Below, one piece after another: positions 41,578-51,103 of a stretch of 64,000 bases of DNA (within the stretch, counting starts at the first letter, position 1; each line of letters opens with the position of its first letter). The stretch is from Pseudomonas sp. UBA1879 (lineage in GTDB: Bacteria; Pseudomonadota; Gammaproteobacteria; Pseudomonadales; Pseudomonadaceae), in the NCBI RefSeq assembly GCF_002338065.1, contig NZ_DDHJ01000004.1:263943-327942 (forward strand), written 5' to 3'. The translations under genes and the position numbers were made by a program. The notes beneath the pieces are model-generated. The model did no database searches. It was not told where the DNA came from and worked only from the letters and a program-made list of their open reading frames with translations.

Positions 41578-42024
41578 ATGTTCAAAACATATAGTCATGC
41601 CGAATCGGGGTCAGCGGACGTTTTCCGTGAAGCGGGTGCCCACCGGTGGAAATTTGTTGAGCTGGAGATGCACCATCCGTGGTTCTACATCGAACTGGTG
41701 CGAGATTATGGGGATGAGATCGTGGGCAGCATGCTGATGGTCCCAACGGTTCCGATACTTCAACAGATGCTTTTGGAGCTGAACGAGCGCTCATGGCTCG
41801 GCCAAGCGCACCTAATGTCGCCCGGCCATCTCAGAGGAGAGGAGGGTTGGCTGATGGAACGGCTCGTCGAGGTCAGTATTGTTGAGGATGAAACCGGGAC
41901 GATGGAGGATTACGTCTATAAGGTTGAAGGTGGAGCGTCTTATGGGGTTTCGCGCCTGGAGGATCACAACGGACTCAAGGTGACTGAGGTTATTTTCTCA
42001 GCAGAGCGAGATTTACGTGTGTGA
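41578..42024 (+). CDS. Hypothetical protein (148 aa), divergent from the XRE gene
   Basis: A soluble, acidic 148-aa protein (MFKTYSHAESGSADVFREAG...) with a mixed beta-rich pattern (WKFVELEMHHPWFYIELVRD, LVEVSIVEDETGTMEDYVYKVEGG). I do not recognise a domain. It ends 28 bp before the convergent TnpC-like gene. Position suggests cargo of the recombinase element controlled by the XRE protein. An AT-rich leader precedes the start. Confidence 0.65.
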   Translation: MFKTYSHAESGSADVFREAGAHRWKFVELEMHHPWFYIELVRDYGDEIVGSMLMVPTVPILQQMLLELNERSWLGQAHLMSPGHLRGEEGWLMERLVEVSIVEDETGTMEDYVYKVEGGASYGVSRLEDHNGLKVTEVIFSAERDLRV

Positions 42025-42052
42025 ATCGGCCGAGACTTGCGGAGGAATCCGC

Positions 42053-42481
42053 CTACCCAAGAGTCTTTTTGGACGGTAAGTCCACCACCTTACTGTCGCT
42101 AGCCTTGGCCTTGAGCACCCGAATCTCATCCAGTAAGACTTCGTTGATGGACGCTAATGCAGCGACTTTGGCCCGCAGTTCCTCTATTTCTTGACGGTGT
42201 TCTGCGGACTTTTTGCGCTCGGCGATCAAATCCTGATGCTTAACATCACGGGCGGCTCGACTTGAGCGCCCCTGAGCTTCGCGGACGGCCTCTGCAATCT
42301 TTGGGTAATGATTGTGGATCAGTGCCGTAGATATTCCTGCTTCGCGAGCTACCGCCGCAATAGTTACTTTGGTTTCACCGGTATGAGCACGTCCCTTCTG
42401 GATACGATAGAGAGCTAGCCTCAAATCCTTTTCACGGGCTTCAGCGGATTTGTAGTTCGCAACCTTGTCCTTGGACTTCAT
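42053..42481 (-). CDS. TnpC-like accessory protein of a Tn554-type element (HTH + coiled coil)
   Basis: A 142-aa basic protein. The N-terminal half carries an HTH (TIAAVAREAGISTALIHNHYP) and the C-terminal half a coiled coil (about residues 88-128, EHRQEIEELRAKVAAL). It is the last gene of a four-gene unit, overlapping the upstream recombinase by ATGA. In Tn554 the small third protein TnpC modulates the orientation and efficiency of transposition, so a similar role is likely. Confidence 0.75.
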   Translation of the reverse strand: MKSKDKVANYKSAEAREKDLRLALYRIQKGRAHTGETKVTIAAVAREAGISTALIHNHYPKIAEAVREAQGRSSRAARDVKHQDLIAERKKSAEHRQEIEELRAKVAALASINEVLLDEIRVLKAKASDSKVVDLPSKKTLG

Positions 42482-44364
42482 GCGATCAGGGCCTCCGAAT
42501 CTATCCCCAGTTTGACGAGTACTTCGCGATAGCGATCCATATCGCGCTGAACCCGTTGGCGGCCTGCCTCACCGATGTCAGTGCAGTTCTTCAACCCTTT
42601 CTGATCATCATAAAGTCGCTGGTAGATAGGCAGATGGATGCGACCGATGACTGCGTTGCTGCAGTTGTCGCCGCAACGGGAGCGTTCAAGTGTATTACCG
42701 ATGCAACCATTGTCGTCTGCGGTGCACCAAGCATGGCCGTTGCTGCGAATCGCAGTGCTTTCGGCAATGGACTTCAGCATCGCAGCATGGTCTTTAAAAA
42801 GATTCAGATTCTGTGGTTCCCGCTGCCAGTGCTTGAGCGCGCTCCCATAACCACCAGCCAGAGCCTCGTCGTTCAGCCATTCACCGACGACACCAATTTT
42901 TATATTTTCCAGCTCCATCTCGATGTCGTCGTACAGCTCAAGATCCAGGTGTTTTCCCCAGCTATCATCCATGGCGTAGCCAAGGCTCATGTCCAACGTC
43001 CAGTGCGCGAAATGTTCTTTGAGGTAACGCAAGTCACCGAAGCGGCTGTGGGCAGCGTAGTTTGCAAATTTTCGGCGAAATTGGTGACTGTTAAGATTCC
43101 AGGTCAGTCCACAGTTTATAGCGAAGGATTTGAGGTTTGCTGCCCAAGTGAAACCGGTTAGGGTACGCACTTTACTGCCAGTCCCGAGAAACAACGCGCG
43201 ACGATGTTTTTGCGCTTCTGTGATCTGGGGATCGTGTGGGTTGGCCCGACGCCTCAGCTCGATCTCGGCAGTGATTTTGGCTTGGTATGGAGCGCTCCAC
43301 CGCTCCATCATCCGTAGGACTCGAACGCCAAGCTCGGGTATCATCCAGTCATGTTTCCCTGTATCCGTCTTGTCCGATCTTGAGCGCATCCAATGGTATA
43401 TGGTGCCATCCTCGTCCTCCGTACGTAGGTGTGCGCCCGATTGCACGTTAGCGAGCTCATGGTTGCGACAGCCTGAGGTACTAGCCAGAATGATATAGCA
43501 GGCGGTTCGCAGCTCTTTCAACGCCGAGGTGTATGCAATCAAACCAGCCTCCCAACCAAGGTCTTTGAGATCGCGCTGCTTCTTTCGACTAATAGCAGTT
43601 TTACCCAAGCCCTTGAGCTGCCCCGTTTTTGCATTTAGCGCGTCGCGAAGGTCGAGCAAGCTATTTCCCTGCTCTACCAGCTGACAGGCTCGTTCAAAAA
43701 GGGTACAGAAGATATCGTCGGGTATGAGCGGTGTTTTGCCCGCCTGCGTGCGAGGAGCCCCGTTACCGACAAGCCCCGCCATTGCCATAGAGGACGTCTC
43801 GATCCAAGGATGCTGTGGCATTGAATCGTGAGTGTATTGGCTCAGCTCATGAATAGCTTCGACAGCTGTAAAGCGGTCCTGAAGTCCGCGTCCAGATAAC
43901 GGTTTTCCCTTAGAGCGATACGGTTGCCGATACGCCTTGCACACATCGACATATGTCGCGCAAACCATGGGGGTTACCGAGCTCAAGCGGTCCACTTTTA
44001 ATGTTTCTAAGTGATTCAAAAACAGCGCAGCTTGATACAGGAATTTTAATGCCATTTGGCCTTTAGGGCGTCCCTTCCCTCTACGTCCACGCCGTAGGTA
44101 CCTGTACATCATCTCCTTCATAATCAATCGAAAGGCTGGAGGTATGATCTCAAACTTCAGGAGCTTCCGGCTTGCGCCCGCGTTGGTTGAAAAACCGTCT
44201 GTATGCCAGATATTGTCTTTGAATCGGCTGAGGATGATCCAATGACCGTCGACCTGAGTAGCCGAAATTACCAGCGCGTCGCGTTCGGCTTCGGATAGTA
44301 CACGCACGTCACCAGGATGGGAGGTAACGTCAGGTGCAGATAGGGCGGTAGTAGCGCTGATCAT
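42478..44364 (-). CDS. Tyrosine recombinase-like protein of the Tn554-type module (third recombinase)
   Basis: A 628-aa protein whose C-terminal half has a recombinase-like core: ASTSGCRNHELANVQSG (box I Arg), SHQFRRKFANYAAHSRFGDLRYLKEHFAHWTLDMSLGYA (HxxR, His/Trp and the candidate Tyr). It starts at the ATG at 44364, overlapping the previous gene by ATGA and the next by ATGA, so the four genes are translationally linked. Three different recombinases plus a small protein characterise tri-recombinase/Tn554-like site-specific transposons. Confidence 0.85.
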   Translation of the reverse strand: MISATTALSAPDVTSHPGDVRVLSEAERDALVISATQVDGHWIILSRFKDNIWHTDGFSTNAGASRKLLKFEIIPPAFRLIMKEMMYRYLRRGRRGKGRPKGQMALKFLYQAALFLNHLETLKVDRLSSVTPMVCATYVDVCKAYRQPYRSKGKPLSGRGLQDRFTAVEAIHELSQYTHDSMPQHPWIETSSMAMAGLVGNGAPRTQAGKTPLIPDDIFCTLFERACQLVEQGNSLLDLRDALNAKTGQLKGLGKTAISRKKQRDLKDLGWEAGLIAYTSALKELRTACYIILASTSGCRNHELANVQSGAHLRTEDEDGTIYHWMRSRSDKTDTGKHDWMIPELGVRVLRMMERWSAPYQAKITAEIELRRRANPHDPQITEAQKHRRALFLGTGSKVRTLTGFTWAANLKSFAINCGLTWNLNSHQFRRKFANYAAHSRFGDLRYLKEHFAHWTLDMSLGYAMDDSWGKHLDLELYDDIEMELENIKIGVVGEWLNDEALAGGYGSALKHWQREPQNLNLFKDHAAMLKSIAESTAIRSNGHAWCTADDNGCIGNTLERSRCGDNCSNAVIGRIHLPIYQRLYDDQKGLKNCTDIGEAGRQRVQRDMDRYREVLVKLGIDSEALIA

Positions 44365-46031
44365 GCAAAAATCTCCAGGCTATCGATCAGATCAGCCGAC
44401 CAAAACGGATGTGGGGCAGTGCGTGCACGCTCACGGGCGGCCTCTACGTCCGCAACCTTGAAGGCGCCACGGCGTAGACCTTCAGCAACAATGTAGCCAT
44501 CGATTAAACGAGGGATATGGGCGTAGTCGCGCTCCCAGCGCCGCTTTCCTATACGCGAGCGTTCGGTGAACACTCGCCAGTAAAAGCTGAAAAGCTTGTA
44601 CAAATCCTTAGCAGTTACCGCGTAGTGCTTACAGCGCACACAGTTGATGAAATTCATGCAAAGGGCGCCCTCGCGCTTTGGTGCATATTGGCCGTTCACG
44701 GGTTCAGTGCAAAGGCCGGTGGGCGTATCCCAGTAGGTTGCACCTATGGTTCGGGTCAACAACTCCTCGACCAGTATCTCGCCCATAAATTGCCAGTTTC
44801 GGCGGGCATTCTCGCCGGGAGCTAGATAATGTTGATCGGCTACATGCAGCGTATTGCCCAGCGCAGCCGCTGTGATAGCTAAATCCCCGCCAGTCAGCTC
44901 GAAAATTCTGTTAGCAAAGGTCTTACGCAGGCGTGAGACGTTGATACGTAGAGGTTTCCCGTTGGCATCGGCCAGTTGGTACTCAGTTACGAGACGATTT
45001 GTCGCTGTAAACAACTGCTGTTTGTCCAGCGCCGTTGCGCGACCAGTATTGCCGTCGCGGTATAACCATACTCGGCCCTTTAACTCCTCCGGGATTTCTG
45101 CGTCCAGTGACGCTGTCAGTGCCATTACTCGACGGATTAGGCGCTCTACATTAGCTCTCACAGTCGGTGTTGATTCGAGAAGCCTATCGTCATCCGATAA
45201 GGTACGTAGTGCCACCTTGCTGGAGTTATGACCGCGTCGCTTCCATAAAACCAAGAAGGTCAGATTGTCCTTAGGGTGCCTGCGTAGGCAGTCGCGGGAC
45301 ATTTCCAACAACGGTGTAGTATTGCGGCCCGTGTGCAGCGCCACTACCAGTAGCGCGAGAGCTAGCAATTCTCCGGTGACAGGTGCGTCGTCAACCCAGA
45401 GTGGCTCGATCGCCTTACGGAGCGCCACCGTGAAAACTTTCCTCTCTCCCTGAGATAATGCAGTCTCACCTTTCGTCTTGCGGTTGCTATTGGGGAACGG
45501 ATTATTCGGGAAGGTTGCCGCGTCGCCCGAAGATATTAGGGGGAAGAGCCCACGTCGACCAAGTGCTAGCAGTACAGGTTTCGTATGCGTGTAGCGGGAT
45601 TTTTGAGTGGTCGTTTCTCCTCCCAAATTTCCCAGGTAGCTAAGGTAACCGTCAATCAAGTCCCGGTTAATATCAGCCATAGTCAGTTCACGCGCGAAAG
45701 CTGTCGAGCGTAGTACGCAGTACTCAAGAAAATTGCGCATCCCGTTGGTGCAATAACTGGTCACTGTGCTGACCTCGACTTGGCTATCCTGGTCAACGAG
45801 GAAGCGCTCAACCTGTCGCTGGCAGGCATAGGTAATAGAGTCGATACCGGCGTTATACCATCGGGAAAACTCGAAGCTCCGAGTGGCGGAGGCGCTACGC
45901 GCGAACTTGACCGCCGTATCTATCGGGGGGATGACATCAGGGAGAATAACGACATTTCCTTCGGTGTCATGATAATGCTCGACTTGAGGGATGCTGATGT
46001 CTGTCTTCGTAAATATCTTTCGCTTACCCAT
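44361..46031 (-). CDS. TnpB-like tyrosine recombinase of the Tn554-type module
   Basis: A 556-aa protein with recombinase landmarks: VALHTGRNTTPLLEMSRD (box I Arg), NVSRLRKTFANRIFELTGGD (RxxR-type box II) and ALGNTLHVADQHYLAPG (box III with Tyr). A Cys-rich stretch (GALCMNFINCVRCKHYAV) may bind metal. Its ATG shares one base with the stop of the upstream recombinase. It is part of the same operon as the genes at 46031, 42478 and 42053. Confidence 0.85.
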   Translation of the reverse strand: MGKRKIFTKTDISIPQVEHYHDTEGNVVILPDVIPPIDTAVKFARSASATRSFEFSRWYNAGIDSITYACQRQVERFLVDQDSQVEVSTVTSYCTNGMRNFLEYCVLRSTAFARELTMADINRDLIDGYLSYLGNLGGETTTQKSRYTHTKPVLLALGRRGLFPLISSGDAATFPNNPFPNSNRKTKGETALSQGERKVFTVALRKAIEPLWVDDAPVTGELLALALLVVALHTGRNTTPLLEMSRDCLRRHPKDNLTFLVLWKRRGHNSSKVALRTLSDDDRLLESTPTVRANVERLIRRVMALTASLDAEIPEELKGRVWLYRDGNTGRATALDKQQLFTATNRLVTEYQLADANGKPLRINVSRLRKTFANRIFELTGGDLAITAAALGNTLHVADQHYLAPGENARRNWQFMGEILVEELLTRTIGATYWDTPTGLCTEPVNGQYAPKREGALCMNFINCVRCKHYAVTAKDLYKLFSFYWRVFTERSRIGKRRWERDYAHIPRLIDGYIVAEGLRRGAFKVADVEAARERARTAPHPFWSADLIDSLEIFA

Positions 46032-47179
46032 CAGGCCGCCTCCACCAGCTCGGTTAGTTCATCGTCGAATGCCAACACCGCTTCATCAGCCATTTCGTTA
46101 ACAAGATGCAGGTAAACCATTGTTGTTTGAATTGAGCTGTGTCCAAGCTGCCGCTGCAGAAATACCAAAGGTTCCACCCCGCTTTCTGTGTTGCGCTGAA
46201 GGCTTACGAGGGTATGGGTGGCATAGGTATGTCGGAGCATGTGAGTGTGGACAGCGATTCCTGCCCGCTTGCCAGCATCACTGATAATACGGTTGAGTCC
46301 TTTGCCGCTGTCACGGTAGGGCTCCCCTGCCTTATTAAGGAACAGCGCCTGTTGCGGAGTCTTGCTGAGCGACGCACGCTCGCCGCGTACTTTCGTCACA
46401 TAGCGATGGAGATCCCCCATGAACCGACGGCTGATGTAAAGAGTTCGCGGCTTGCTGCCCTTTGTCGCCATTCCGCTGCCGTCGAGCGGGTTGAGTAGAA
46501 CGCGAAGATTGCGCTCGGTTCGTCCTGCCTTATCTGGGTCAAAAATACAGGTAATGGGGAAGGAGGCAATTTCCTCGCGACGTAGACCGGTATGAAGCGC
46601 CAGACGCATCATCATTAGGTGATGTGGATTGTTTGCTTGCTCCAAAAGCAGCTTAATCTCAGCTTTGCGCAGAAACTTGGGGGGCGCCCTATGTGCTCGT
46701 GGCAGAGCATCATTTGCTAGAGCCTTCCCGCCACTGGCATCGATATGCGCAAGGAAGCTTGCTTTGCGCTTTACGACGCGTTCTTCATAGGCGAAAGGCA
46801 AACGTGACACCCAACCTTGGTCCAGTGCATAGCTGTAAAACGCGCAGATGTAGATCAACCGCTGGCGTGTCGTGTTCGGTGCCAGCTTGCAGTCGTCTAG
46901 GCAATAGCCTCGATAGGCCGCGATAAGACTCTTGGCCTCACCTCGATCCACATCGCGCCAGTCAAGCTCCTGAGCTTGGAGAAAACTGAAGAAGTCGTAA
47001 AGCGCACGTCCGGTGCTGGGCCAAGACCGTTTGGATCTGATATCCCCTCGAATCAGATAGCAACGAAAGAACTGGTTGACTGGGGTGCAACTCTTCATTG
47101 AGTCCCAAAGCAAAATGGGAAACCCTGCATACGGTCGTCTTGCAATCAAAAAGTCATGGTTAGCCCAGACTAGCTCCAT
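46031..47179 (-). CDS. TnpA-like tyrosine recombinase (phage-integrase family) of the Tn554-type module
   Basis: This 382-aa protein has a canonical catalytic set: R in LALHTGLRREEIASF, H-x2-R in HMLRHTYATH, H in LGHSSIQTT, and the Tyr in MVYLHLV. An N-terminal SAM-like core-binding domain (about 20-140) is present. The ATG at 47179 is preferred over a TTG at 47215. It is the first gene of the module and lies about 140 bp from the DUF4350 gene, so the element end must be between them. Confidence 0.9.
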   Translation of the reverse strand: MELVWANHDFLIARRPYAGFPILLWDSMKSCTPVNQFFRCYLIRGDIRSKRSWPSTGRALYDFFSFLQAQELDWRDVDRGEAKSLIAAYRGYCLDDCKLAPNTTRQRLIYICAFYSYALDQGWVSRLPFAYEERVVKRKASFLAHIDASGGKALANDALPRAHRAPPKFLRKAEIKLLLEQANNPHHLMMMRLALHTGLRREEIASFPITCIFDPDKAGRTERNLRVLLNPLDGSGMATKGSKPRTLYISRRFMGDLHRYVTKVRGERASLSKTPQQALFLNKAGEPYRDSGKGLNRIISDAGKRAGIAVHTHMLRHTYATHTLVSLQRNTESGVEPLVFLQRQLGHSSIQTTMVYLHLVNEMADEAVLAFDDELTELVEAA

Positions 47180-47215
47180 CTCCCTTCCCCCTGCGCTGAA
47201 CAGACACTCAAGCAA

Positions 47216-47320
47216 TGTGCTAGACGTCGCTGGGAAAGACTGAACGTCGACCCTGAACGCCCTAGCTGCTAACTGTCTGCTTTTAATAGCACAGGAATCT
47301 AACGATCCGAAAGCGTCAGA
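47216..47320. other. Junction between the Tn554-type module and the moxR-operon backbone
   Basis: This short gap should contain the element's right end and attachment core. The DUF4350 gene ends in TTATGA, where the ATG that would start moxR is followed at once by ATC TGA, so the next backbone gene is not there. No terminal inverted repeat is visible, as expected for Tn554-like elements. Confidence 0.5.
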
Positions 47321-48538
47321 TCATAAGGCATTCCTGAGGGTTTGCAGGTAGGCAACCTGACGGGTGAATTCGGGGCTGGACAGACGCTCTTCCACGTGCG
47401 GGCGCAATGCCTGTCCGATCAAACGGGTGGGCTGTTGGGTCATCCGCGCCAGCCATTGCCATTGTTCGGTGACGGGCAACGTTTCAAAGCCCGGATGGCG
47501 TTGTCGTGCCCGGCGCAGGATGTCCTGCTGCAAGGCGCGCAGTAAGGCATGCTGGCCTTTGCGCCGCAAAAGGAAATCGGCGCTGGCACTCAGGTGTTCA
47601 CCAAGCTGGCGCCTGTCTCGATTCGGTTCAGGCAGGAGCGGACCCTGTCGCATACCGCAATGCCACAGCCCGGCGCCGATGCACAACGCAAGCGCGAGCA
47701 GCGCCTGCGGAAAATACTTCCACAGCAGACCAAACAGGTCGTCGTGATCCGTGCGTAACAGCAGGGTGACGGCGCTGTCCTGACTCAAGTACCACAGCAG
47801 CCAGGCGTTGTCGTATTGGCCAATGGCGCGGGTTTTCCACACGTCGGCGTCGGTCAGGACAGTGATCAGGCCGCTCCCGTACACCATCTGCAGCATATGC
47901 GTGGCATCGGCACTGTTAGCCCACGATTGTGCATGGTCCTGCGGGTCGTCCAGATGAAAGGCCGGATCGAAGCTCATGTAGGCGGGATCGCTTTCATTCT
48001 GTACGTAAAGCCGGGTCAGTTCGGGCCATGGCGTGTCCGGGGCCTTGATCTCTGGGGTGGTGAGTGGAATCACGGGTTTGATCTGCTCACGTTCGCGTCG
48101 TCGATCCTGCTCACGCACGTCGCGAGTCATGAACTGACGAATCTGCAACTGATCGAGCAACAGGTCGCCACTGCGTCCTTTCTGTTCATCCCACAGTTGC
48201 TCGGCGACGAACAGCAGCCGGCCACCCGACCGTACCCAGCCCAGCAACCGGGTCACTTCGGAGGGCGTCATCTTTTCACGGGTGTCCAGCAACATCAGGG
48301 TCTGCGCCTGCCCTTTCGTGTCGGGCAGGGCGTTAAGCGCCTGGGTGACGTTGACCGAAAGCCCGCGTTGGCGCAGGAACGTTTCGGCGGCCAGGTAAGG
48401 GTTGGCCCGCACCTCAGGGGATGGCCCCTGATCGACCACCTCCTCGTAGCGTTCAAGTTGCTTGAGGAACGGCATACTCGCTAGCGTGAGACCGAGTACT
48501 GCCACGGCAATGATCAGGACCCATACGCGTCGACTCAT
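47321..48538 (-). CDS. DUF4350 domain-containing membrane protein
   Basis: This 405-aa protein has an N-terminal TM helix (VWVLIIAVAVLGLTLASM), a periplasmic DUF4350 domain (AETFLRQRGLSVNV, SGGRLLFVAEQLWDEQ), a second TM near 295-315 (YFPQALLALALCIGAGLWH) and a cytoplasmic tail with QLGEHLSASADFLLRRKGQ. It is part of the conserved RDD / SpoIIM-like / DUF4129 / DUF4350 / MoxR / DUF58 operon of Pseudomonas. Its ATG overlaps the DUF4129 stop (ATGA). The expected moxR and DUF58 genes do not follow. Confidence 0.88.
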   Translation of the reverse strand: MSRRVWVLIIAVAVLGLTLASMPFLKQLERYEEVVDQGPSPEVRANPYLAAETFLRQRGLSVNVTQALNALPDTKGQAQTLMLLDTREKMTPSEVTRLLGWVRSGGRLLFVAEQLWDEQKGRSGDLLLDQLQIRQFMTRDVREQDRRREREQIKPVIPLTTPEIKAPDTPWPELTRLYVQNESDPAYMSFDPAFHLDDPQDHAQSWANSADATHMLQMVYGSGLITVLTDADVWKTRAIGQYDNAWLLWYLSQDSAVTLLLRTDHDDLFGLLWKYFPQALLALALCIGAGLWHCGMRQGPLLPEPNRDRRQLGEHLSASADFLLRRKGQHALLRALQQDILRRARQRHPGFETLPVTEQWQWLARMTQQPTRLIGQALRPHVEERLSSPEFTRQVAYLQTLRNAL

Positions 48539-50136
48539 GAGTCTACCCCTCGGGCAAAGAGTCGTCGCCAATCGTCACAGAGGTTCTGCTGCACAGCATC
48601 GCCAGGTAGCTGATGGCCATAGGCGAGGTTCTGCCAATGACGCATGAGTTCCTGGCTATAGGCGTGCAAGGGGGGCTGATTCAGTGCTGCGACGCGCTCC
48701 AGAACCTGGCCTTCGGTGTCGGCGTTCTTCAGCGGCAGTTGATAGTCGTTGAGCAAGCGATTGAGCAGGGCGCGGTACAACAGGCTCAGCGCCTCGCGAG
48801 GCGATTGCGGCCAGAGTTTTTCCGCCGCTGCTGCGATATCGTCCGGCAGACTGTCGGCACTCACTTGCAGGCCAAACAGTTGCTGCGGCGCATCCTGTCG
48901 ATGAGGCGACTTGCGTCGACCAGGGTTAACGAAGGTGCCAAACCACGCCCGATAGCGCCATATGACCCAGACGACAATCAAAGCGATCAGGGTCCATAGC
49001 AGCACCTCGAACACTGTCGACAGCGTTTTGCCGATGTTCAGCAGGTTCACCACCAGCTTCGCCAGCCACTGCGGTGTGTCGCCGGTTTTTCCGACTTTTG
49101 CGCCTTGCTTCTGATCGGCCAGGCGCCAGCCTGAAACCGCCTTGGGGTTCTTGAAGGGGGGGCTGTCGAGCACCGCCCTGATCGCGTTTTGAGACGCCTC
49201 GCTGGTTAAAGGCTGATTGAGCAGTCGCGCGGTGCCAGGCGCCGCGACCTGTTCTTCGGTTTGTGGCAAGTCCAGCGGTGGAAGGGGACAACTGTAATTC
49301 GAATCATCGGTGCGCTCGTCAGCCATGACTGACGAAGGTGAAAAACTGAGGCCTAACGCGACACTCAGCAACAGTGCGTAGGCACTGCCCACCACGCGTT
49401 GACGCAAGCGGCGGAAGGCCAGTTCCACGTCCCAGGACTCCAGCGTGGTCCGGCGGTTGAGGTAAAGAGTGAACCCGCACGAGACGTAAATCGGCCCCCA
49501 TAGCACCAGAACCAAGGCGTAGAAGCCATTGGTCAAATGCTCCAGCCAATTCCAGTGGCCCTCGACGTCCAGCAGGCTGCGCCACGACCAGTCCAGTTCG
49601 ATCTGCGGCGGGATGAGCGCATAGAACAGCAGCATCAGGCCGATCCAGAAGCACATTTCCAAGGTGCTGCCTATTGACGTCAGGCAGCGCACGACGCGCA
49701 GGTTCTGCCCTCCCAGCACCGTGATGCGCTGCGCGCGCGGCAGCCCGTCCAGCCCTTCCAGCTGCATAACCGGCAGATTGAAACTGCGGCTGAGGCTGAA
49801 TCGCCGCCAGGTCAGGCTGGCCAGCAGCTGCGGTTTGAGCGCGCGCGGCCAGGCCTTGAGCGCTTCTTTGAGCGTGGGAGGCGAGCCGAACAGTGCTTGG
49901 GAAAGAATCAGCAGGGGGAGTCGTTCGTACGCCGGTTTCAACCACCAGAACAGCAGGACGGCCACGGTCGGGTAATCCCACAGCACGACAGTCAAGAGCG
50001 CGAAGAGTGGCAACGTGACGATGGCCCAACTGGTCATCAATAGTCGCTGATGCTGGCGCGCCAACAGAACGCCGAGGTCGACGGCTTCCCATGGATTGCG
50101 CGGGCGAATCGCCACGCGGGCTTCAGTCAGGCGCAT
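48535..50136 (-). CDS. DUF4129 domain-containing multi-pass membrane protein
   Basis: This 533-aa protein has several TM helices in the first 280 residues (SWAIVTLPLFALLTVVLWDY, CFWIGLMLLFYALIP), a periplasmic segment, a further TM near 385-405 and a C-terminal DUF4129 region (SPREALSLLYRALLNRL, TEGQVLERVAAL). It resembles transglutaminase-associated domains. It is thought to act with the MoxR-type AAA+ chaperone and DUF58 protein in envelope processes. The start at 50136 overlaps the SpoIIM-like gene by 14 bp. Confidence 0.85.
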   Translation of the reverse strand: MRLTEARVAIRPRNPWEAVDLGVLLARQHQRLLMTSWAIVTLPLFALLTVVLWDYPTVAVLLFWWLKPAYERLPLLILSQALFGSPPTLKEALKAWPRALKPQLLASLTWRRFSLSRSFNLPVMQLEGLDGLPRAQRITVLGGQNLRVVRCLTSIGSTLEMCFWIGLMLLFYALIPPQIELDWSWRSLLDVEGHWNWLEHLTNGFYALVLVLWGPIYVSCGFTLYLNRRTTLESWDVELAFRRLRQRVVGSAYALLLSVALGLSFSPSSVMADERTDDSNYSCPLPPLDLPQTEEQVAAPGTARLLNQPLTSEASQNAIRAVLDSPPFKNPKAVSGWRLADQKQGAKVGKTGDTPQWLAKLVVNLLNIGKTLSTVFEVLLWTLIALIVVWVIWRYRAWFGTFVNPGRRKSPHRQDAPQQLFGLQVSADSLPDDIAAAAEKLWPQSPREALSLLYRALLNRLLNDYQLPLKNADTEGQVLERVAALNQPPLHAYSQELMRHWQNLAYGHQLPGDAVQQNLCDDWRRLFARGVDS

Positions 50137-51103
50137 GGGTGGTGCGTCCGGCGAAGATGAGGTAGGCGGTGACGAGCGTCCAGAGCGCAGCGCCCACCCA
50201 ATACTTGATCGTGGGCTGTGGCCAGGTCATGGACGACCAGTACGCTTCTATAAAGGCAGCGATGAGCAAAAACAGCATGACGCCGCCCATCAGGCGCACG
50301 CTGACTTTGGCCGCCATGTGCAGGGCTTCGCCTCGGCGTCGCGCGCCCGGTGCCAGCAGCGCCCAGCCAAGCTTCAGCCCTGCCGCGCCTGCGAGGGCGA
50401 TGGCGGTCAGTTCGAAAGCGCCATGGCCTACGACGAAGGGCCAGAAGGTTTCGCCAAAGCCCGCATCGGTGAGATGACCGGCGACCGCGCCGATCATCAG
50501 GCCATTGAAAAACAGGAAAAACAGGCTGCCCAGGCCGAACAGCAAACCGCTGGCGAAGGTCTGAAACGCGATGCCGATGTTATGCATGATGTAGTAGCCG
50601 AACATCAGCCAATCCGTGCTTGATGCACGTTCCGTGGCCTGACCGATGCGCCGGGCAGCCGGGTCATACATGCTTTCCATGTCGCTGACCTGCGTCGGAC
50701 TCACCACGCTGTAAACGAGGTCCGGGTAGGCGTAAACGAGCGTCCCCATGATGATCAGACTGCCGAAGAACAGCGCGCCCGCCAGCGCCACCAGCCTCCA
50801 TTCCGAACGCACCAGACGAGGGAAATCGGCCAGGACGAAACTCAGCAGCTGTGCCGCGAACTGACTGCGATGGCGATACAGCTGCTGATGCCCGCGCATC
50901 GCCAGCTGTTGCAAAGGGTCGATCAGGTAGCTGCTGTAACCTCGCTCTTGCGCCAGCGCCAGTTGGTGGCAGATGTGCCGGTAAGCCTCTGCGAAACCGT
51001 CTCCGGCCGCGTTTTTTCGCCGGCTTCGTTCCAGCGCATCCAGACGCTCCGCGAAGCGTTGCCATTCATCCTGATGACGCCGCTCGAACTGGCTCTGCTT
51101 CAT
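50123..51103 (-). CDS. Stage II sporulation protein M-like (SpoIIM/DUF95) membrane protein
   Basis: This 326-aa protein has a soluble N-terminal helical region (about 1-105) followed by about five TM helices (WRLVALAGALFFGSLIIMGTL, LLFGLGSLFFLFFNGLMIGAV, FWPFVVGHGAFELTAIALAG). The GHGAFEL motif is characteristic of the family. It does not imply sporulation in Pseudomonas. It overlaps the RDD gene by 4 bp (ATGA), consistent with one operon. Confidence 0.88.
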   Translation of the reverse strand: MKQSQFERRHQDEWQRFAERLDALERSRRKNAAGDGFAEAYRHICHQLALAQERGYSSYLIDPLQQLAMRGHQQLYRHRSQFAAQLLSFVLADFPRLVRSEWRLVALAGALFFGSLIIMGTLVYAYPDLVYSVVSPTQVSDMESMYDPAARRIGQATERASSTDWLMFGYYIMHNIGIAFQTFASGLLFGLGSLFFLFFNGLMIGAVAGHLTDAGFGETFWPFVVGHGAFELTAIALAGAAGLKLGWALLAPGARRRGEALHMAAKVSVRLMGGVMLFLLIAAFIEAYWSSMTWPQPTIKYWVGAALWTLVTAYLIFAGRTTHAPD

